Shown: one piece after another, positions 27,636-41,175 of the stretch
Position numbering within the stretch: position 1 is the first letter of the stretch
Layout: each line of letters begins with the position of its first letter
NCBI GenBank assembly: GCA_026929865.2
Contig: CM049410.1
Span: forward strand, 13,749,501-13,813,500
From: Hyperoplus lanceolatus
Lineage: Eukaryota; Chordata; Actinopteri; Uranoscopiformes; Ammodytidae
Direction of reading: 5' to 3'
DNA length: 64,000 nt
Translations under genes and position numbers: made by a program
Notes under the pieces: generated by a model
The model's database searches: none
What the model was told of the DNA's origin: nothing
Seen by the model: only the letters and a program-made list of their open reading frames with translations

Positions 27636-27913
27636 ACCTTAATTCAAATCAGCAGTTTGAATTGTAATCCAAACCGTTCATTGTGTTGTGTCGCTGAAGT
27701 TGCCTTGGATTCCATTAAAACTATAGATTATCTCTATATCATATACACCAATCAACTTTATTTTGTGTTTGTTACACTTGACAATTGTTGGTCTTTTTGT
27801 GCTGGCACCAAGCTGTACAACTCCTGTAGAAATTCATCATGACTATTAATGCTAGGAGATAAGCAGACTTGCAAACCATTTAGAAAATAATTACACACAA
27901 GTATTCTAACTAA

Positions 27914-28635
27914 TGCTGGGCTTACACTACACGACTTTTCACACGATTTGACAGTCGCAGACAATCTTCCGATGTCGGACTGAAATCACAGAAGTCGTGC
28001 TGGAGTTGTGGCGCGCGCATGTTATCTCAGTCGTTTGGTGTATGGTGGTCTTCCGACCCAATTTCAGCCAGTCTTCTTCTCGTCTTGACGTTCCGACATT
28101 ATCAAACATGTTTGATATTATCGTTAGTCTTAAGGGGTTGGCTCCAGCTAAATGACGTAAACACTGTCACACTCTAGCATGCATCAAGCACGATGCAGGA
28201 GGAGCGGCATTAGTCGCGACCTGTGTCCGCCTGTGCAGGCATTTATTTCGGAAACTTTTTCCTTGAAGCCTTGGGGGGAGAACCAGGCTGACAGCCGCGC
28301 AGCCTTAACACTTTACCGTCAAATACAGGGTTAGGAGTTAAAGTTATTGGGGGACGAGATCAGCAAATAAAGATGGTCTAATAACTCAAGGAAGTCTCCC
28401 GCTCGGAATATTGAATTAACCTTTTTTTAATTAAATAATCACTATCGCGTTTGCGGAAATAATATTAATCTCAAAAGGAATCTAGTTGTAGTCATGCAAT
28501 ATGAGTCCCCCTGTCTTTTCAAATTCTCACTCTGTGACTGAAAACTAATGACTAGTTGTCTTCAGGTGTGAGTTGATTGTCTTCAGATGTAAGAGGGTTT
28601 CAGTCTTTTCAAAGTCCTCTAGTGTAAGCCCAGCA
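27914..28635. mobile_element. PIF/Harbinger-like MITE
   Basis: Left end TGCTGGGCTTACACTA and right end TAGTGTAAGCCCAGCA are perfect 16-bp inverted repeats. TAA is duplicated at 27911-27913 and 28636-28638, the 3-bp duplication of PIF/Harbinger transposons. No transposase frame. Confidence 0.85.
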
Positions 28636-29408
28636 TAAGAATAGAATGAATGCAGACGGACAGCATGTAAATATTGTGTTGTTGTTCTAGTGTCGATCAA
28701 CAGGTGGAACTCCCTTTGCTTAACAGTAAATGACTTCCTACGTCAGAGCCATCTACAACTCGGAAACAGCAGGATTGTAAATTGGGGCTGGGCTCAGCCT
28801 TTTTGATGGATTGTATCAACAAGAAAACTTTCACTTTCCAATCCTGTTTGTCTGCTACTACCAGTACACCAGCTACAGAATAAAAGGCCCCGGCATTGGT
28901 CATAGTAGTAGTTAAAAGACTGGATTCACACAGACAGCATGGTAAATGATTGTACCGTAAACTATGGAGATAATTGGAGAAATGCCAGACTAATCCGTGG
29001 GAGAGAAACAAGTGTGGAGCTTGGGAGAGATCAGACTGGTCTCCCCAGGCTACACATAGACTTCAGGGCACACAAACAGAAGTTTCATTGGATGGTATGT
29101 CAAAAACTATGCAAATAATCCAATCAGAGTCTGTCTGTATCATCACCAAAACAAAAGGATTGGGAAAAGATTAATGTGACTGGGACAATGTCTGCAACAG
29201 AACCATATATCCAGTAGCTTGTATCTGGCTGAGCAGAGGCCTCACAGCAGTTGTTGCTGTGCTGCCGGGATAAGTTACAAAGGCAGAGAAGAGACAACCT
29301 TATTAAAATAGTTTCCCTGGTCCAACCTTTTGGCGGTGTGTGTGAGACAATGCCAAGGGAATTTGCTACTGCAGTGCGTACTGCATTTCCCATCAAGTAG
29401 TAACGTAC

Positions 29409-29542
<134 letters not shown>

Positions 29543-31617
29543 GCTTGGCAAAACCTAGGTAAACTGTGATTAGCATTAAGGGTTGCGATGCAGCATACTC
29601 ACTGACTGCGAACAGGTCTACCTTGTCAGGCCCACACAGAAAAAGCAAAGCTGATCTGGAGATAGAAGACTTGCACAACCGGCCTGTGTGTAATCGTGTG
29701 TGTGTGTTAATACAGACAGAGACGAGAAAAAAAAGATGGAGGGGGCTGCATCAGTGTGACATCAAGTTATTCATCTGGTTCCTCTCACCAGCCATTTACC
29801 CCTTGATAGATACATCCACGTGTAATCACAAGAAACATAAACCAGTCATTAGTCCTCACCCTACCACTCAGCTTCTTGAGGATTAAGGCGAGACACTGCA
29901 GGCAAAAACAATGTTTGTTTTTTGCAATTCAATCTGTAGTTTTTTTTTTACTATTTTGCTTCAATAACATGTTCTCTCTCATACTGGTATAAATACAGGG
30001 TTATCCACCACCCACTAATAAGTCATATAGTGCCAGATATGCACATGTAAACAACCAGTCCCACAAAAAAATGAAATTCAAAAAAAGTATTGTTTTAATG
30101 TAAATGATCTACTGGCAAAATGTAAAGGTGATTTAAGGTTAACGTGTGCCCTATTCAGCTGCAGTGTCTCACCCATACAGTCTATGGGTCCCCACCACGA
30201 ACCAACTAACACAATCGTATCAAGTTTGACCCATTCTGCAAACCAGTCCATTAACACGTGTTCATAATAGGCTCTTAAGTGACTGGGGATGTAAACGTGA
30301 AGGTATGATGAGCATCATAAGAAGCAGTGAGGGGGGATAAAGACAGGAAGGAAATGCACCTCGCCTTTTGTCCACCCATGGCCGGCCGGCGAGGGACAAA
30401 GCCGAGTCAGGGAGGGGAGGAGGACGTTGATGATGCATCTGTCACCCACTGTGACTGACTGATCATCCTCACAAAAGACAAAGCCCTGCCCCTATATCTC
30501 TCTCTCGGGCCACGTTTATATTGGCTCAGCAAGGCTCTGAAAAAATAGCTTACATCAAACCGATATTTTACACTATGCCAGATAAAAATAAACCTGCCAC
30601 AGTTAAGCGTCTTGCAGCAGTGATGTTACGCCTGTCTACCTCCCAGCTGGTTAACAAGACGGCTGGACACAGGCCAGTAAACAGACAGCGCCCACCCCGT
30701 GAAGAATCCACCACAAAATCCCAAATTGGTACATGGGCGTCAAGTTTACATCAATAACTTGCAAATAGGCAGAGCTCTCTGTCACACAAGGCTCGCCAGT
30801 AGAGGACATAACAATAATACTGCTTATCAAAACAGACTAAAAAAATCACGGCGTTTCCTTTAACAGACGTGATTGATAGCGCGCAAGCTAATGTAGCTTT
30901 AGCTAACATTACTTTCTTGGCTAGGCAAACTCACCCTGTCACATTTCCAGACAAGCGTTTTGATATGCGAAACAATGTTGTGTTGTATAAGGTTAAGTTT
31001 GTGCGGAATAAGTATCCAACTCGCCACTCATTGTTAGCGCTAACATAAGCGAGCTCCGTGCAAACTTGACAAGTAGTTGTCGTCAGTTAGCATCATAAAC
31101 TAGCCTAGCTAGCAACATTGACTCGCCTACGCTGAGTTGTGGCAGTTAACTCGGGAACTCATGGAAAGGGTCATAAATTCAATTGGAGATTATTTTGCTA
31201 CACCTCCGGTGGTGCTCCCGTTTTACCAATGGCTTTAATATTTGCGCTCGGAGATTCCCAGCACTGACTAGCATTAAGATCTAAATAGGCATTCAAAACT
31301 TGGCGTTGAAAAAAAGTTGGACCAAAGCTTGTGTTGACTGTAGCAAGCTGCATACCACCTCTCTCAAGTCTAGAAATTAATCTGTTGACCACCCAGAGTC
31401 TATGTGCTTTACGAATCTCACTAGTACTGGGATTCACAATCACACCCCTAAAATATTTCTCCTCTAAGACGGCCAGCTAGCGCGCTAAGATAGCTAGCAA
31501 CCCCTCCAAGCTAGTAGCCGAGACGGGTGCTCAGTGGAGACATCGCCAGAGTAAACTGGATTACAGGACACCCTGGAAAAACAAAACAAGTCAACGTCTT
31601 CAAAATCCAATGCTTAC

Positions 31618-31850
31618 CTACCGTGTATTTTACAGCTACGTCAGGCTTTAGTGTAAGTCCAGGGGGGTAAACCCATACAACGAGTTCCGACAATTCCAAA
31701 GGGAACAAAAAGTCGAGATAGGATACTTATTTCGGCGTTAGGGGTGCTTGTTGCGCCTCTGCCAAAGCTATGTGTTGCTAATGCTAAGACAGCTAAAGGC
31801 AAGCTACACGTATCTCCTCCTCCAGAACATGGCGGGCAGAGCGGGAGGAG
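31618..31850 (-). other. Candidate EPN2 5' non-coding exon and promoter
   Basis: On the minus strand a strong donor TAG-GTAAGC sits at 31618/31617, downstream of a GC-richer, purine/pyrimidine-skewed stretch (31800-31865) containing AACATGGCGGG (plus strand), similar to the YY1 motif often found at CpG-rich transcription starts. It is placed and oriented as expected for a 5' UTR exon of EPN2. No transcript evidence; the right boundary is a guess. Confidence 0.3.
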
Positions 31851-31865
31851 GGAGGGGGGAAGCTG

Positions 31866-34292
31866 TGAAGGGTGTGACCAAGACGGCTTGACTCTCCAGG
31901 GGCACAGAGAGAGAAAGACAGACTGGCCTTCTTCACTCCCTGCTTTAAACTTTGGTCATTCATCCTGCACTCATTTCAGAAATGTAACGTTGCAGCAGCA
32001 GGGCCTGTGACAGAGTGCTCCCAACCTCAGTAGGCTACACTTCCATTGTGTATACATCCATTTATATGTATAGCCTACACATCTATATAGCCATCTGCCA
32101 CCTGTTCATACCATGATGTAAATAGGCTATCAGTGACATTTGTTCATATGTGTATGAGCTACACATATGTTTATACCACCTGTACAAACCATTATGTTTA
32201 TTATATCGGTTTATATTGCCTACATCTGCTCATATATTCCCATTTCTAACTTATTTTCAGGTTGATACAATTGTGTTTAGTTACATTGTTCATATAATAT
32301 ATGTTATAGGCTACAACCAAAACTTACAGTATTCTATTCTACATTCTATCTTATAGGCTATACTGTATAGGCCTAATAGTCTACTTGATTTTACATGTGA
32401 AATGGTTTGCACTATTGTCTTTCTATGTCTTAGATTCTGTGTTCTCCTTAATACATTCTTTTTTTATAGGCCTATCTTGCATTGTTGGAGTCAGCTGGAA
32501 ATTGAAGAATTGTATTCCCAACAACTGCGCCTTTATTTGTTGTGCAAATAATAAAGAAACTTGAGGCTCACCATTATGAGAATTAATATAACACATGCCA
32601 CGTTTACACAGGAATGAGAGGGCCTTATTGTTGGAAGTGTATACAACTATAATCACACACTTTACTGGTTAACCATGTCTGCTTTGCGATTTAACTTCTA
32701 AAGATAATGCCATTTTAAAACATGACCGAACCCAACTTTCGTGTAAATCAGGTTTCTCTCAAGGAAATACCTGCGCAATCTACTCCTTTTTTGGGGAACA
32801 TTTTGTATGTGCCACAGAGAATAAAATACCTAGGCTTATTACACAGGCAAGTGCATGTCATGATTTGTCAATGCCATGGATAGCCTAATGTGGGTGTGAA
32901 AACATGCGTGCTACAGGTGTGTCAGTAGCCTACAAGTCACAAACATTGCAGGACCGCATTCCATCAATCAGACTTTCCCACTGTCTCAGTGCAACCCTCC
33001 CACAAGCAGGTTTTCAAATCAAAGGGAGGGACATGGGAGGACATCACACGATGCAGACGCACATGCATGACACGCTGTCATTTATTCAAATCAGGTCCTA
33101 TGAATAGATATGAAAGGTGCCCTGAAAAGTGTACAGCTAGTTAGGAATAGACAGCCACATATTTAGTGCTTAAAAATAGGGGTAGGGATTGGAATGTTCT
33201 GTTGATGAACAGACAGAAAAAGTTGCCAACACCTGAATTACACTGTGTTGATGGCCAATGGTGTGCATGTCAGCTGTTTTTTTTGTTTTGATTTTTTTTT
33301 TGCTTACTATTAGTTTGCTGTAAAAAAAATATATATATTTTTTTTTTTCTTTAAACGTCTCTGCCAAAGAAAGCCAGAGCCAAGCTGATTTAAAAGCATT
33401 TGCGTGGCCCCAGCACGAAAGCGTGAGAAAGAAAAGATAGCTTGGAGGTCCATGGTGTGAACAGGCTGTTCAAACAATACCTGTCTGTTGTCAGCCGCAC
33501 TGGGCTTTTTGCTTGAAACAGAGTAGAGAAGACATTTGCGGATCATGATGCAAGGGAGTCCAATTGAGTTATGTCACACTCTGTGTCTCATTAAGCACAA
33601 AGCTAATGGGATTTTGACAATCTGTCACTTACTTCCCTCTACTGAAAGCTCTACTGGGTCTGAGTATATAAACTAATCCAATACCTCTACTGAAAAAAAA
33701 AAATCTTCTAGTAGTTTTTTGAATTCCATTTTCAATAATGGGCCCTTTTTTTCAAAAGTGTAGCGGAGCGGGTAAGCCTTCACATTAAAAGCAAGCAACT
33801 CCTGAAAACAGGAACAGTCAATATTTAGCTGTGATATGATCATATTGAAAAGAGGGTTATGTTGCAGTTTTGGTTTTGTTCAACAACGCCACTAGTGTCA
33901 TTAGGAGGGCATTGTGTCTTTGAGCTATTACATCTATAAATATGTATTTTTCTAGAATACAGCAGAAACAAGTGTGATACATACTAGGCCATACTTATTC
34001 TTCCTCCGCAGCATGTGATTCAAGATAACACAGAATGTAAAGTCAGATCCATGACTTGAAATAGTTTTGCATGTGAAACAAATAGTAACATTCCTTAATG
34101 TTCACCTTGAGATATGAGACCATTTACCAATGTCCCATAACACCTTGTATCATAGTAAGTGCTTTCATATCACGTCTTCCTGAATGTTATCATGTTTGCT
34201 TCTGGGAATTAGCCACCACATCCAATCTTGTGTAAACCTGGACTGTGGTGTTCCACTGAGGGCAAATCATTTGGAAAGTGTCAGTGAACGTG
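31866..34292. other. EPN2-GRAP intergenic DNA, left part
   Basis: AT-rich, with poly-T and TA runs near 33280-33350. No gene or clear element identified. Confidence 0.55.
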
Positions 34293-34513
34293 TTAAAGGT
34301 GGATTCAGCCATTTAGGAGAACGCTTGTTGTCAAAAGCGACAAACTCCAGTGTTAAGAGAGCCAAGGTTGTGTATTGACACTGGATTGTTTTTCAGCGCA
34401 CACACACACTACAGACAGGTAGAGGGTCATGAGGAGAGATTCACTGATTTAAAAATAAAAAAATAAAATGTTTTACAACAAGCGTCCACCAGAATTGCTG
34501 ACTCCACCTTTAA
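34293..34513. mobile_element. Palindromic MITE, family A, copy 5
   Basis: Left end TTAAAGGTGGATTCAGCCAT, right end GAATTGCTGACTCCACCTTTAA. Shorter than copies 1, 3 and 7; keeps the CACTACAGACAGGTAGAGG segment. Confidence 0.75.
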
Positions 34514-35235
34514 AGGTCTATGAATGTGCATGTGTCTGCCTTCCTGCAGCTCAGCGCACATCCTCCTCTACCTGCAGGTCCATCTTCAGCCAACAGAGGT
34601 CAGGAGTGTATAAGTTTGTGCTGAGAAGGTTTCAATGAGGTCCTTGGAACAGAGCCCCCTGCAGCCACGTGTGTCCTTTAATATGTGACAAGCACCGTGA
34701 CCCCTTGATTTAAAAAGTCGTTAAATGTAATTAGCATTAAACACAACGGACTGCTTGCTTTCATGTAATTACTCCCATTCCCAACACTCCCAATTAGAGA
34801 CTCACTGGACCCTCAGCTTTCCCTGCTGCAGCCTTAGGTCTAATGCACTGACTGACCCGGTCTATTCCTGGTCTTAGTAATTATTGGAAGTCGCTTTGGA
34901 TAAAGGCATCAGCGAAATGAAATCTAATGTTATGTAATTATGTGTAAATTTGCATCATATTAAATAAAACCATGGTATCTGCACATTTTTAAAGTTCAAA
35001 TTTAAAGACATTTAAGACCTTTTTAAGACCTCTAAAATGAAAAAATAATACCAATACCGCAGTAACAGAAATCGACAAACTACACTACAGTATACTCCGT
35101 AAAGGGTTGCATTAAATCTGACTAACAAATATTCAATGCACTAGCTAACAACTGCTGTCTAATTACAGAAAGAAAAAAAATGTTCAGCAGTCTGAATGAA
35201 GACAATGTCCCCCCGCATTTACCATCAAATACATA

Positions 35236-36021
35236 CAGTGCTGTGTGAAAGTTTGTGAACCCCTTGAGCCTTTTGGAATTTTTTTACCATTATTAATACA
35301 TTTTTATCAATACCAGTATTTTTTATATGAAATAACAGATGTTTGTTTTTCTCTCACTAATAATTGATTGGATTTATATAGCGCTTTATTTCGATGTTGT
35401 TGACTCAAAGCTCTTTACAGGGTTCCAGGTTCAATTCGTTCACAGACAGTCATACCAGTGGTGGTAAACTACGATAGTAGCCACAGCTGCCCTGGGGCAG
35501 ACTGACGGAAGCGAGGCTGCCATTCCGCGCCATCGGCCCCTCCGACCACCACCTCAAACACACAGCAATCATACACATTCACACCAGGGCAAGGTGGGTG
35601 AAGTGTCTTGCCCAAGGACACAACAACCATGACACAGGTGGCCGGGCGGGGATCGAACCGCCAGCCCTTGGATCGTTGGCCGACCCGCTTAACCATCTAA
35701 GCCACAGTCGCCCTAAATCACTACATTGGTCTATTTCATCACTCGATTTGGCCCACCTGATTCTGTCAACCTGCTCGATTTAAGCAATGCAGCTTAGGGT
35801 TCACAAACTTTTGCACATACAACATTTGTCAAATAATTTGTTTTATCTGTCTTAACAAATGATTTCTGGAAAAGAAGAATGTTGAATTGATAAACAAACA
35901 TCTGTTATTTCATATAAAAATACTGGTATTGATAAAAATTAATTAATAATGGTTAAAATAAATAAAATTCCAAAAGGTTCAAGGGGTTCACAAACTTTCA
36001 CACAAGTATAAGAGATCACTG
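35236..36021. mobile_element. TA-flanked MITE split by a SINE
   Basis: Long arms: left AAAGTTTGTGAACCCCTTGA, right TCAAGGGGTTCACAAACTTT, continuing inverted for about 110 bp to the CAGATGTTTG/CAAACATCTG blocks. Tips are CAGTG and CACTG with TA on both sides, as for Tc1/mariner. The left arm lacks about 12 bp near its tip that the right arm keeps. Confidence 0.85.
35361..35714 (-). mobile_element. tRNA-derived SINE inside the MITE
   Basis: Read on the minus strand it begins GGGCGACTGTGGCTTAGATG (A-box-like), followed by GCGGTTCGATCCCCGCC (B box) and the body TGTCCTTGGGCAAGACACTT, ending in AAAGCGCTATATAAATCC. This layout is that of a fish tRNA-derived SINE with a conserved 3' half. Not a functional tRNA. 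Confidence 0.8.
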
Positions 36022-38478
36022 TACAGGCAACCTGAAAACCAATCATTACCTGTATTAACTGTATTAATCGAGTAACAAGAAGAGTTTAATCAATTTAGAA
36101 AATATGTGTTAGGTGCAGCATACACTATTTTAATTAGGCTATAAATCAAAAATGGGATATTTTTTGGGGAAGAATAATCCGAATGTTCTTCATATTTTAA
36201 TTCCTTATTTAATAAAACACAAACCATTAACTTTCTTTTTCAGAACTTATGGCAAAAACTATTTAAAAATTGGTTCCACAGGTCAAGGGAGGTTTTTGCA
36301 ATTTCAAAATCGTATGTGTATATTGGCCTAGCCACCTGTAGATTTACATCCATGCTCACGAGACCTGAGGTAATTTGCGCAAAGTAATTTTTTCTTCATA
36401 CAGTATTGTTGCAGGCATTCAGGTTAATAAACCGCGGGTATCAGGGTTGTACCGATTGGCAAAGGAAATGTAGGCTACTATCTGCGATTGATGGGAGGAT
36501 CGGCAATAGTTTTTATCTAGCTGTTAGAAAGGGAGTGCAGAGTGGAGAGAAAGAAAGTGACAGAAAGAGAGACAAGCAGTGAGATAGAGACCCGCGTCTC
36601 ACTCCATGAGCTCACGCCAAGTCAGCGCGACCTGAATGAGCTGAATGAACGTCTATTAATAAATATAGATAGCCTAAATAAACATGTTTAGCCTACTAAA
36701 CACAACCAACGTGTTGTGTGATTTGCGTCCGTAGCCTACCCTATATCATCAGCGGGCGGGTGGTTGCGCACCTACAAGCAGTGGTCGCGGTCGTGGGGTG
36801 AAAAAAGCCAGCCACGGTATTTGTAGTCCTCCCTCCACCTCTCACTGAATTTATGCTTGGCGTGCATTCCGCCGCGTCGTTCTCTCCTTTTTTGCTCTAC
36901 CGCGGCCGACTACAAATTCGAAAGCAGGGAACACAAATTCTTCTTCTACGTTTTAAATGCGGTACCCAGCCTCACACCGCCGTACTGCCTGTAGCGTATG
37001 TGTCGGACTAGCCGGATATCTTTGAAGTAGGCTATATAAAACACCGATAAAATAAAAACATAGAAATCTAACAATTAAACTAGAAAACCAGAAAGAAACA
37101 AAAAAGGCAAGCTCATTAACTTTGCTCCCGATTAAATTTAATGCCGCCCACCGAATAATTCCAGACTTTTTAAGACATTTAAGGCCTTGAATATTGAAAC
37201 TTAAATTTAATGACTTTTAATGCTTTCCAAGATCCGCGGCAACCCTGAATAAAACTAAATTCTAGATGTTGGATAAAGTTAAAATCTTTATTTCATTTTT
37301 ACAACGAATAAGAGTCTAACGTTTTTTTACAGAACAGATTTTCGATACAGCTTTTTGTCATTTTATACATCTTAAAAATACGATTTTGCAGGTCTTTCAA
37401 AATGCACTTTCTGCATTGTTTTTAAGAACAAACAGTAGCATTAATCAGACCTTTAACAACATAGGAACACATCCTTCTATGATAAACTTCGGAATAATGC
37501 TAAGAATGATTTAGGAAAGTCTAGTTCTTAATCACCACCTCACAAAAGTCCGGGTTCATTTTTGAGTCTGCTAACACCTACTTCCCGAAACCCAAACCCA
37601 GCCCCCCAACTATGGGTCTTCTTTTAAGATTGCGGCCCCCATTGCTGACCTGTTTAACCTGTCCCCCTCACACTGCTGAATTCACGCGTGCATGGAAAAC
37701 AACAGTGCATGTGTCAAACTATCTTTGGTTCAAATGACAATACTTCTACTTCTATGTTAGATTATGATGGCCGAGTACATAGATCTGCATGGATTGGAAA
37801 GGTTGTCAATACAACAACAATGCCACTATAATGCCCTCTCAATACTCACCACTGTGTCCTATATGCCTCTATCAACTGGCCATCCTTACACACCTGTCGT
37901 AACTGGTTCATGCTCATCTACCCTCCTAGGTCAGTCACCCCTACATGTCTCAAATGGTGCAAATTACAACTGCTGCTTTCAAAATCCACTCTGCACATTG
38001 TCAAACTTAATGTAGGGCTTGAAATGAACACCTGAATGTTCATATCTGACCATTTTCATACTAGAATTAAAGAAGACATGGTATGGAAGCAAAATAGCCA
38101 AAAATTGACTAGTGCTTGAAAAAGCATATGTTTTTGCCTACAGTGTCTCGCCTTAAGACATTTTCGTATTGCGTTTATTATTGACGGTATCACATGGTCT
38201 TTCCAACCTACGCATTGTACCTGGGGAATATAAAAGAAAAAACGCTTTGTTTGAATTATTTGCAAAACATGGTTTTGATGTGGTGTGACCCAAGCTTACC
38301 CTCCTTCTTGACCTCTTCCACCTTCAATGAATTAAAACTGGGGTGGAGGATTTGGGGAGAAAATGGCAGTTGGGATATAGATTCGAATCCAAATATCTCA
38401 ACCGCTCCACTTGTTCTCTTTGTTCCCTCCTCTATGGTCCCTCCCTGACATGCTCTACACCAACAAAGTCGTGCCAAA

Positions 38479-38572
38479 GTGAATGGACAGTCCCAACAGC
38501 CAATAAGAACAGAGAATCGGAGCCTCGCTCTGATTCTCTGTTCTTATTGGCTGTTGGGACTGTCCATTCACT
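38479..38572. repeat. Perfect 41-bp inverted repeat with 13-nt loop
   Basis: Left arm 38479-38518 extended to 41 bp with its neighbour begins AGTGAATGGACAGTCCCAAC; right arm ends GTTGGGACTGTCCATTCACT. The arms match with no mismatch I can see, and the loop (about 38519-38531) can pair further as GAGC-ctc-GCTC. Transcribed from either strand it would give one long hairpin. I do not recognise it as a known microRNA. Confidence 0.85.
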
Positions 38573-38692
38573 GGTCAAAAATAACAGAAACCCCTGAGAA
38601 CACATTAGCCCTCCAACAACTATACATCTGGCTTATATAGCTCATATTGTTCTGCAAGCGATTATATAACTAAACGTTGTCCGTCATCCATC

Positions 38693-38803
38693 CATCCATC
38701 CATCTTCTACCGCTTGTCCCGTTAGGGGTCGCGGGGGGGCTGGAGCCAATCCCAGCTGCATTGGGCGAGGGCAGGGTACACCCTGGACAGTTCGCCAGTC
38801 ATG
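38693..38803. repeat. (CATC)n plus conserved LINE-type tail fragment
   Basis: CATCCATCCATCCATC followed by TTCTACCGCTTGTCCC, GGGGTCGCGGGGGGGCTGG and GGGTACACCCTGGACAGTTC. This is a very common interspersed fish sequence, usually read as the 3' tail of a non-LTR element with its tetranucleotide end; the family name is uncertain. Confidence 0.6.
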
Positions 38804-41175
38804 TTGTCCGTCATACACCAAAAAAACGTCAGGCGCCTACAATATGGTAATCACAGTTATAAAGGCAGCAGCACATGTGAGTCATATTCATTGCAATACA
38901 TTTCAGGCGGTATGTGTGACGAGTTTAGAGGTTCATGCAATAGGGAAGCATTAATAACTGCTTTGGCACAAGTTTTAGAAACCTACAATGTGATGTAACG
39001 TGGAAAAGGGGGGAAAACACTGGCAGGATTCAGTCTTTGGCCTGCAGTGGAGGAGAAACACGTGCTTCCAGATGTAGCAGAAATCAGCAGAAAGGCAGAA
39101 GAAGACAGAAAGCGTGAAACAGGATAATGTATACTATCTAGCCACTCCTTGCAGCTCAATAGCCAAATCTTTTCACATATGCAAATGGTATTATGCCTTC
39201 ATACGGACTAGTGTAAATTCTACCAGGAGACGCCTGCTTTAGTTTTCAGCTCATCACCACATGTTGTTAACATCCTCTCTAGGGTAAGCCATATACCCCA
39301 CCAAACTAACTGATGTGATTTGAATACACAGTTACAGAGGCCTTATTAATAAAACACAGTGTTAATTTCCCCAGATTCAAACAGGCATATTAATGCAGAA
39401 AGCCACAGCCAGCTTTTTGTGTATAATTCATTGCCGATACATTTTTTTATGTGTTGAATTCATTATTAATCATAACACACACAATGAGGTTAAATTCACA
39501 AATTGGATTTTGAATGTTTACCACAGCTACGACATTTTCCAATAGTTTTGCTCCCACAACGGTTTCAAAAATACCACTGAAAACATGTCTGCATGTGAAA
39601 CAGCTCGTGCAGAAAGAGGTCAGTTATGTTTAGAAAAATAAATAAAAAAACAGACAAAAAAAATATAATTAACAAGACAGGATGGGCAATTCATTTATTT
39701 TTTTAAACATGCTAAATAAGTTTTCAAGGGTTCATGCGCACAAACAGAAGGCCTTTACACATGAAAACAAAAAGGTGGTGGGTCGGGGGGAGGAAGACAG
39801 AAAGAGAAAGATAACAATGGGAGGTAAAAATAAAAAAGAACTTCCATAGGGACAGTGTGACAGAAGGGCTGAAAGGAATCAGTGGACAGAGATGACAGAC
39901 TCTCATTCATTTTTGCAACAACAATAAAGTATGATGGAGGAAGGCAGTTGAGTTTGTGTGCCCACCTGCTTTTCCACCGTTACCCACTTACTTCCGCCGA
40001 CACACACACACACACGTACACACACACAAACCTGTCTGCCCCCACCCCTTCAAGCCCCTCTGCATCAGTCCAATGGCATCAGTGCCCCCTGACAGGATGC
40101 GATGTAAGCGTCACTCAGGCAGAAAAGCATACGCTTGCATACGAGATGAGCCTATGTGTTGAGTGTAACACATATTGGAGTGGGTGTTTTCACTCGTTAC
40201 TATAGGCAGTGAGACACAGTTGTTCATGTGAAGACTTTTAGAAGTAAAAAACTCCCCTGCTGCACAAAATAGAAAATAATATGTCACTTCATGAAAACCA
40301 ATGCCTGCTGATCAAAACATCCGGGACTGGCAATGGCCACAGGAAGTGATGTAACCGTAAGGAAGGAAAGACAAAGAACACAACCACCTACAAGAAAATC
40401 TATATTGACAAAACAATACAAAAAGAAAGAAGGGGAACAAAAGTATAGTGCCTGCCTGCCCACACCGTTTGTTTGGCAATAGAGGCTTGGGGGGGAAATG
40501 GCACACGAGAACAAAACAGCAATGACCAATTAGATCAAATCTACATATAGGAAAATAAAATGAAGGCTGACGCTTTCAAGTTTGAATTAAACCTATATTT
40601 GCATTTTATTTTTTATTTATTTTTTGACAGTCAGATATTGTATTCATGAAATGTATCACTATATGGGTTGGGCTGCCTCCAAATGGAGATGCCGTTGTGC
40701 AAGGTCTTCACTGCTGTATGCAAACCCGCGGGGAAATCAACACACTCGATAAAGGGGGAAAAATGTAAATGACACAACAGCAGCGCTTCGGCCCCTGGAA
40801 CTGAAAAGCAGTTCCACTTCCTCTCCTCCTCTTCCTCTTCTATTCTTCCGTCAGCAACACAAGTCCATCCAGCCCGCCTCTCGTCCCCTTTTGCAGGCCC
40901 ACTCTACTGAGTCAAGAGACCAGCTGACTGGGGATTTCCTGGACAGGTCATGCTACTGAAACCATGCCTTTCCTGCTGTTCTGCTTTGTGTAGTTGTCTT
41001 TAGTTCTTTAGTTTGTTGTTCTAATATTGCTATATGATGTTATATTATAAAACTATAAGCCAAACAATTTTCTATAATTTGTGAAACTTGAGAAACTTTT
41101 TTTTTCTATTTTTTGTAAGGCTTTAGTTTTTCGGTTTTGTTAAATCAAGTTTTGCGACATTTTTTGTTTTGACAT

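Larger units (their letters stand above)
34971..37247. mobile_element. hAT-like element with perfect 8-bp target duplication
   Basis: Left end CATGGTATCTGCACATTTTT and right end AAGATCCGCGGCAACCCTG are imperfect inverted repeats, followed inward by mirrored TTTAAGAC/GTCTTAAA-rich blocks. AATAAAAC is duplicated exactly at 34963-34970 and 37248-37255. No transposase frame recognised. Carries the MITE at 35236-36021, which itself carries a SINE. Confidence 0.8.

Noticed and set aside
31198-31443. 81-codon minus-strand frame starting MIVNPSTSEIRKAHRLW, just below the candidate EPN2 5' exon
   Set aside because: Composition is not low-complexity, but I recognise no homologue and see no splice or promoter support. 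Conservation in a related fish would be needed to reopen it.
35640-35714. Second tRNA-like segment on the minus strand
   Set aside because: Same reasoning: it continues into the conserved SINE body ending in GCGCTATATAA.
37280-37600. Minus-strand AATAAA near 37290 as the end of an unseen gene
   Set aside because: No coding frame lies upstream on that strand in this AT-rich stretch; the hexamer is expected by chance.
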